Origin: an uncultured Moheibacter sp.
GTDB lineage: Bacteria; Bacteroidota; Bacteroidia; Flavobacteriales; Weeksellaceae
Reading direction: 5' to 3'
NCBI GenBank assembly: GCA_937875605.1
Contig: CALLXZ010000114.1
Location: 1 to 7,394, forward strand
Length of the DNA: 7,394 nucleotides
The position numbers and the translations under genes were made by a program. Position 1 is the stretch's first letter. Every line of letters begins with the position of its first letter. Below are positions 6,651 through 7,394 of the stretch, piece after piece. The notes below the pieces were generated by a model. That model worked only from the letters and a program-made list of their open reading frames with translations, ran no database searches and was not told where the DNA came from.

Positions 6651-7193
6651 AAAAAAATAAATTCAATTCAGCACGGCGAACAAGCAATTAAAATTCAACA
6701 TTTAAAATTTCTAATCCTCACTTTGGGATTTTTTCTTCTGAGTAGTTGTTATACCCTTTCAGGTTCTTCAATTTTACCGGAATGGCAAACCATCCGTATT
6801 TCAACTTTTCCAAATTATGCACCTTATCAAAATCCCAATCTGAGTCAACAATTTACCAACGAGTTACAAGATATTTTCAATAATAGAACGAAACTTGCAC
6901 TTACTTCCGATGAAAACGCAGATTTGCTAATTGACGGAGAAATTACCGGATACCAACAAAGTTCGGTTGCCATTCAAGCTAATGAAATAGCCGGAAAAAA
7001 CCGTTTGACGATGACAGTAAGAGTTCGCTATCAAAATAATCAAGATGAAAGCAAAAGTTTTGACCGTTCGTTTTCAGCTTACGAGGATTTTGAAGCCAAC
7101 CAAACCGTGCAGCAAGCGGAAGATGAATTACTCGAAAGCATTTTGGAACAATTAACCACCCAAATTTTTAATGCCATTGCGATGGATTGGTAA
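6648..7193 (+). CDS. lptE: LPS-assembly outer-membrane lipoprotein LptE
   Basis: LptE is the lipoprotein plug and partner of LptD, which inserts lipopolysaccharide in the outer leaflet of the outer membrane. The 181-residue protein has a type II signal peptide: basic/polar start (1-20), hydrophobic core FLILTLGFFL (21-30) and lipobox LSSC, with Cys34 as the lipidated residue. CYTLSGSSILPEWQTIRIS follows, which matches the start of mature Bacteroidota LptE (usually CYxFxGxSIPPE...). NPNLSQQFTNELQDIFNNRT and the later ADLLIDGEITGY and LTMTVRVRYQN also fit the family. I chose the ATG at 6648; a TTG at 6642 in frame would add two residues but is a poorer start. The n-region of about 20 residues is long for a signal peptide. 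The start codon lies in an A/T-rich repeat, and no Shine-Dalgarno is seen. The gene is 36 bases after the activator, probably co-transcribed. Confidence 0.9.
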   Translation: MKKINSIQHGEQAIKIQHLKFLILTLGFFLLSSCYTLSGSSILPEWQTIRISTFPNYAPYQNPNLSQQFTNELQDIFNNRTKLALTSDENADLLIDGEITGYQQSSVAIQANEIAGKNRLTMTVRVRYQNNQDESKSFDRSFSAYEDFEANQTVQQAEDELLESILEQLTTQIFNAIAMDW

Positions 7194-7231
7194 TTCAATT
7201 TGAAAATGAGTTGATTTGAAAATTTGAAGAT
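7191..7231 (+). repeat. A/T-rich TTTGAAnAT spacer repeat downstream of lptE
   Basis: TAATTCAATTTGA (7191-7203, including the lptE stop) matches 12 of 13 bases of the sequence at the preceding gene's stop (6609-6621). GATTTGAAAAT (7213-7223) and AATTTGAAGAT (7221-7231) repeat the units found upstream of lptE. The two copies therefore bracket lptE. There is no GC-rich stem with a U-run, so this is not a standard terminator. Confidence 0.45.
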
Positions 7232-7254
7232 AATTATAGTTTTAACTAATTTCG
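7223..7254 (+). promoter_or_regulatory. Candidate promoter of the gene starting at 7268
   Basis: TTTG (7223-7226), 20 bases, then TAATTTCG (7247-7254), one mismatch from TAnnTTTG. The box ends 13 bases before the ATG at 7268, close to the 14 and 17 bases seen for the two minus-strand candidates. The -33 box lies in the A/T-rich repeat after lptE. If real, it makes the last gene at least partly independent of the miaB-lptE transcript. Confidence 0.35.
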
Positions 7255-7267
7255 CAAGACGAACTGA

Positions 7268-7394
7268 ATGAATACACGAATTCAACATCTTATAAATAAT
7301 CCTTTTGAAGTACAGATTTCAGATGTAGCTTTGTTGCAAGACGAAATTGAGAAATATCCCTATTTTTCAACGCTTCGTACGCTTTTATTATTTG
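7268..7394 (+). CDS. N-terminal fragment of a conserved hypothetical protein
   Basis: Only 42 codons are inside the window. The ATG at 7268 directly follows an in-frame TGA (7265-7267), so no earlier start is possible. The visible residues begin MNTRIQHLINNPFEVQISDV and continue with an acidic helix-like LLQDEIEKYPYFSTLRTLLL. There is no signal peptide or catalytic motif. From memory, flavobacterial proteins with this kind of start (sense of 'EIEKYPYF...LR') sit after lptE and before secG; I cannot confirm that here. The 74-base spacer carries its own candidate promoter. The reading frame and clean start make it a real gene in all likelihood; the function is unknown. Confidence 0.75.
   Translation, partial: MNTRIQHLINNPFEVQISDVALLQDEIEKYPYFSTLRTLLLF

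Noticed and set aside
7191..7260. Intrinsic terminator after lptE
   Set aside because: Only short A/T arms (for example TTCAA-T-TTGAA at 7194-7204) are present, with no GC stem and no U-run.
1..7394. Mobile element, CRISPR array, tRNA or rRNA, defence or biosynthetic system
   Set aside because: No transposase or integrase motifs, regularly spaced repeats, tRNA-like cloverleaf or toxin/nuclease genes were seen; the genes are housekeeping and regulatory.

Overview
The window looks like a core chromosomal segment of a low-GC flavobacterium, most likely the Chryseobacterium/Kaistella side (Weeksellaceae). This rests on protein character (a TopA with Toprim C-terminal repeats in place of visible zinc fingers, a Bacteroidota-type LptE lipoprotein, a sensorless sigma-54 activator beside it), on promoter-like sites of the Bacteroidota form (TTTG, about 19-21 bases, TAnnTTTG), on the lack of good Shine-Dalgarno sequences, and on short A/T-rich spacer repeats. 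The genus is an inference; no rRNA is present.

Layout. Positions 1-2292 (minus) hold topA, open to the left edge and lacking its last codons. Positions 2345-3127 (minus) hold an uncharacterised six-segment membrane protein. Positions 3128-3325 are a divergent control region with back-to-back candidate promoters, a direct repeat, a 14-bp perfect palindrome and a 10-bp inverted repeat. A plus-strand cluster follows: miaB (3326-4768), a GNAT acetyltransferase (4772-5329), a sigma-54 activator without a sensor domain (5361-6611) and lptE (6648-7193). The first codons of another gene (7268 onward) run off the right edge.

How the genes fit. The plus-strand genes are separated by 3, 31, 36 and 74 bases, so miaB to lptE probably form one transcript. 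The last gene has its own candidate promoter. MiaB modifies tRNA, LptE helps insert lipopolysaccharide in the outer membrane, and the regulator between them has an intact ATPase and GAFTGA loop, so it should act with RpoN; its target is not visible. No sigma-54 promoter and no clear intrinsic terminator were found.

This is mostly ordinary housekeeping DNA, with no defence system, mobile element, CRISPR array or RNA gene. The points most worth a look are an 18-bp REP-like palindromic sequence inserted in frame in an acidic linker of topA, the sensorless activator with its long acidic linker, and related repeats that flank lptE and supply its start codon.
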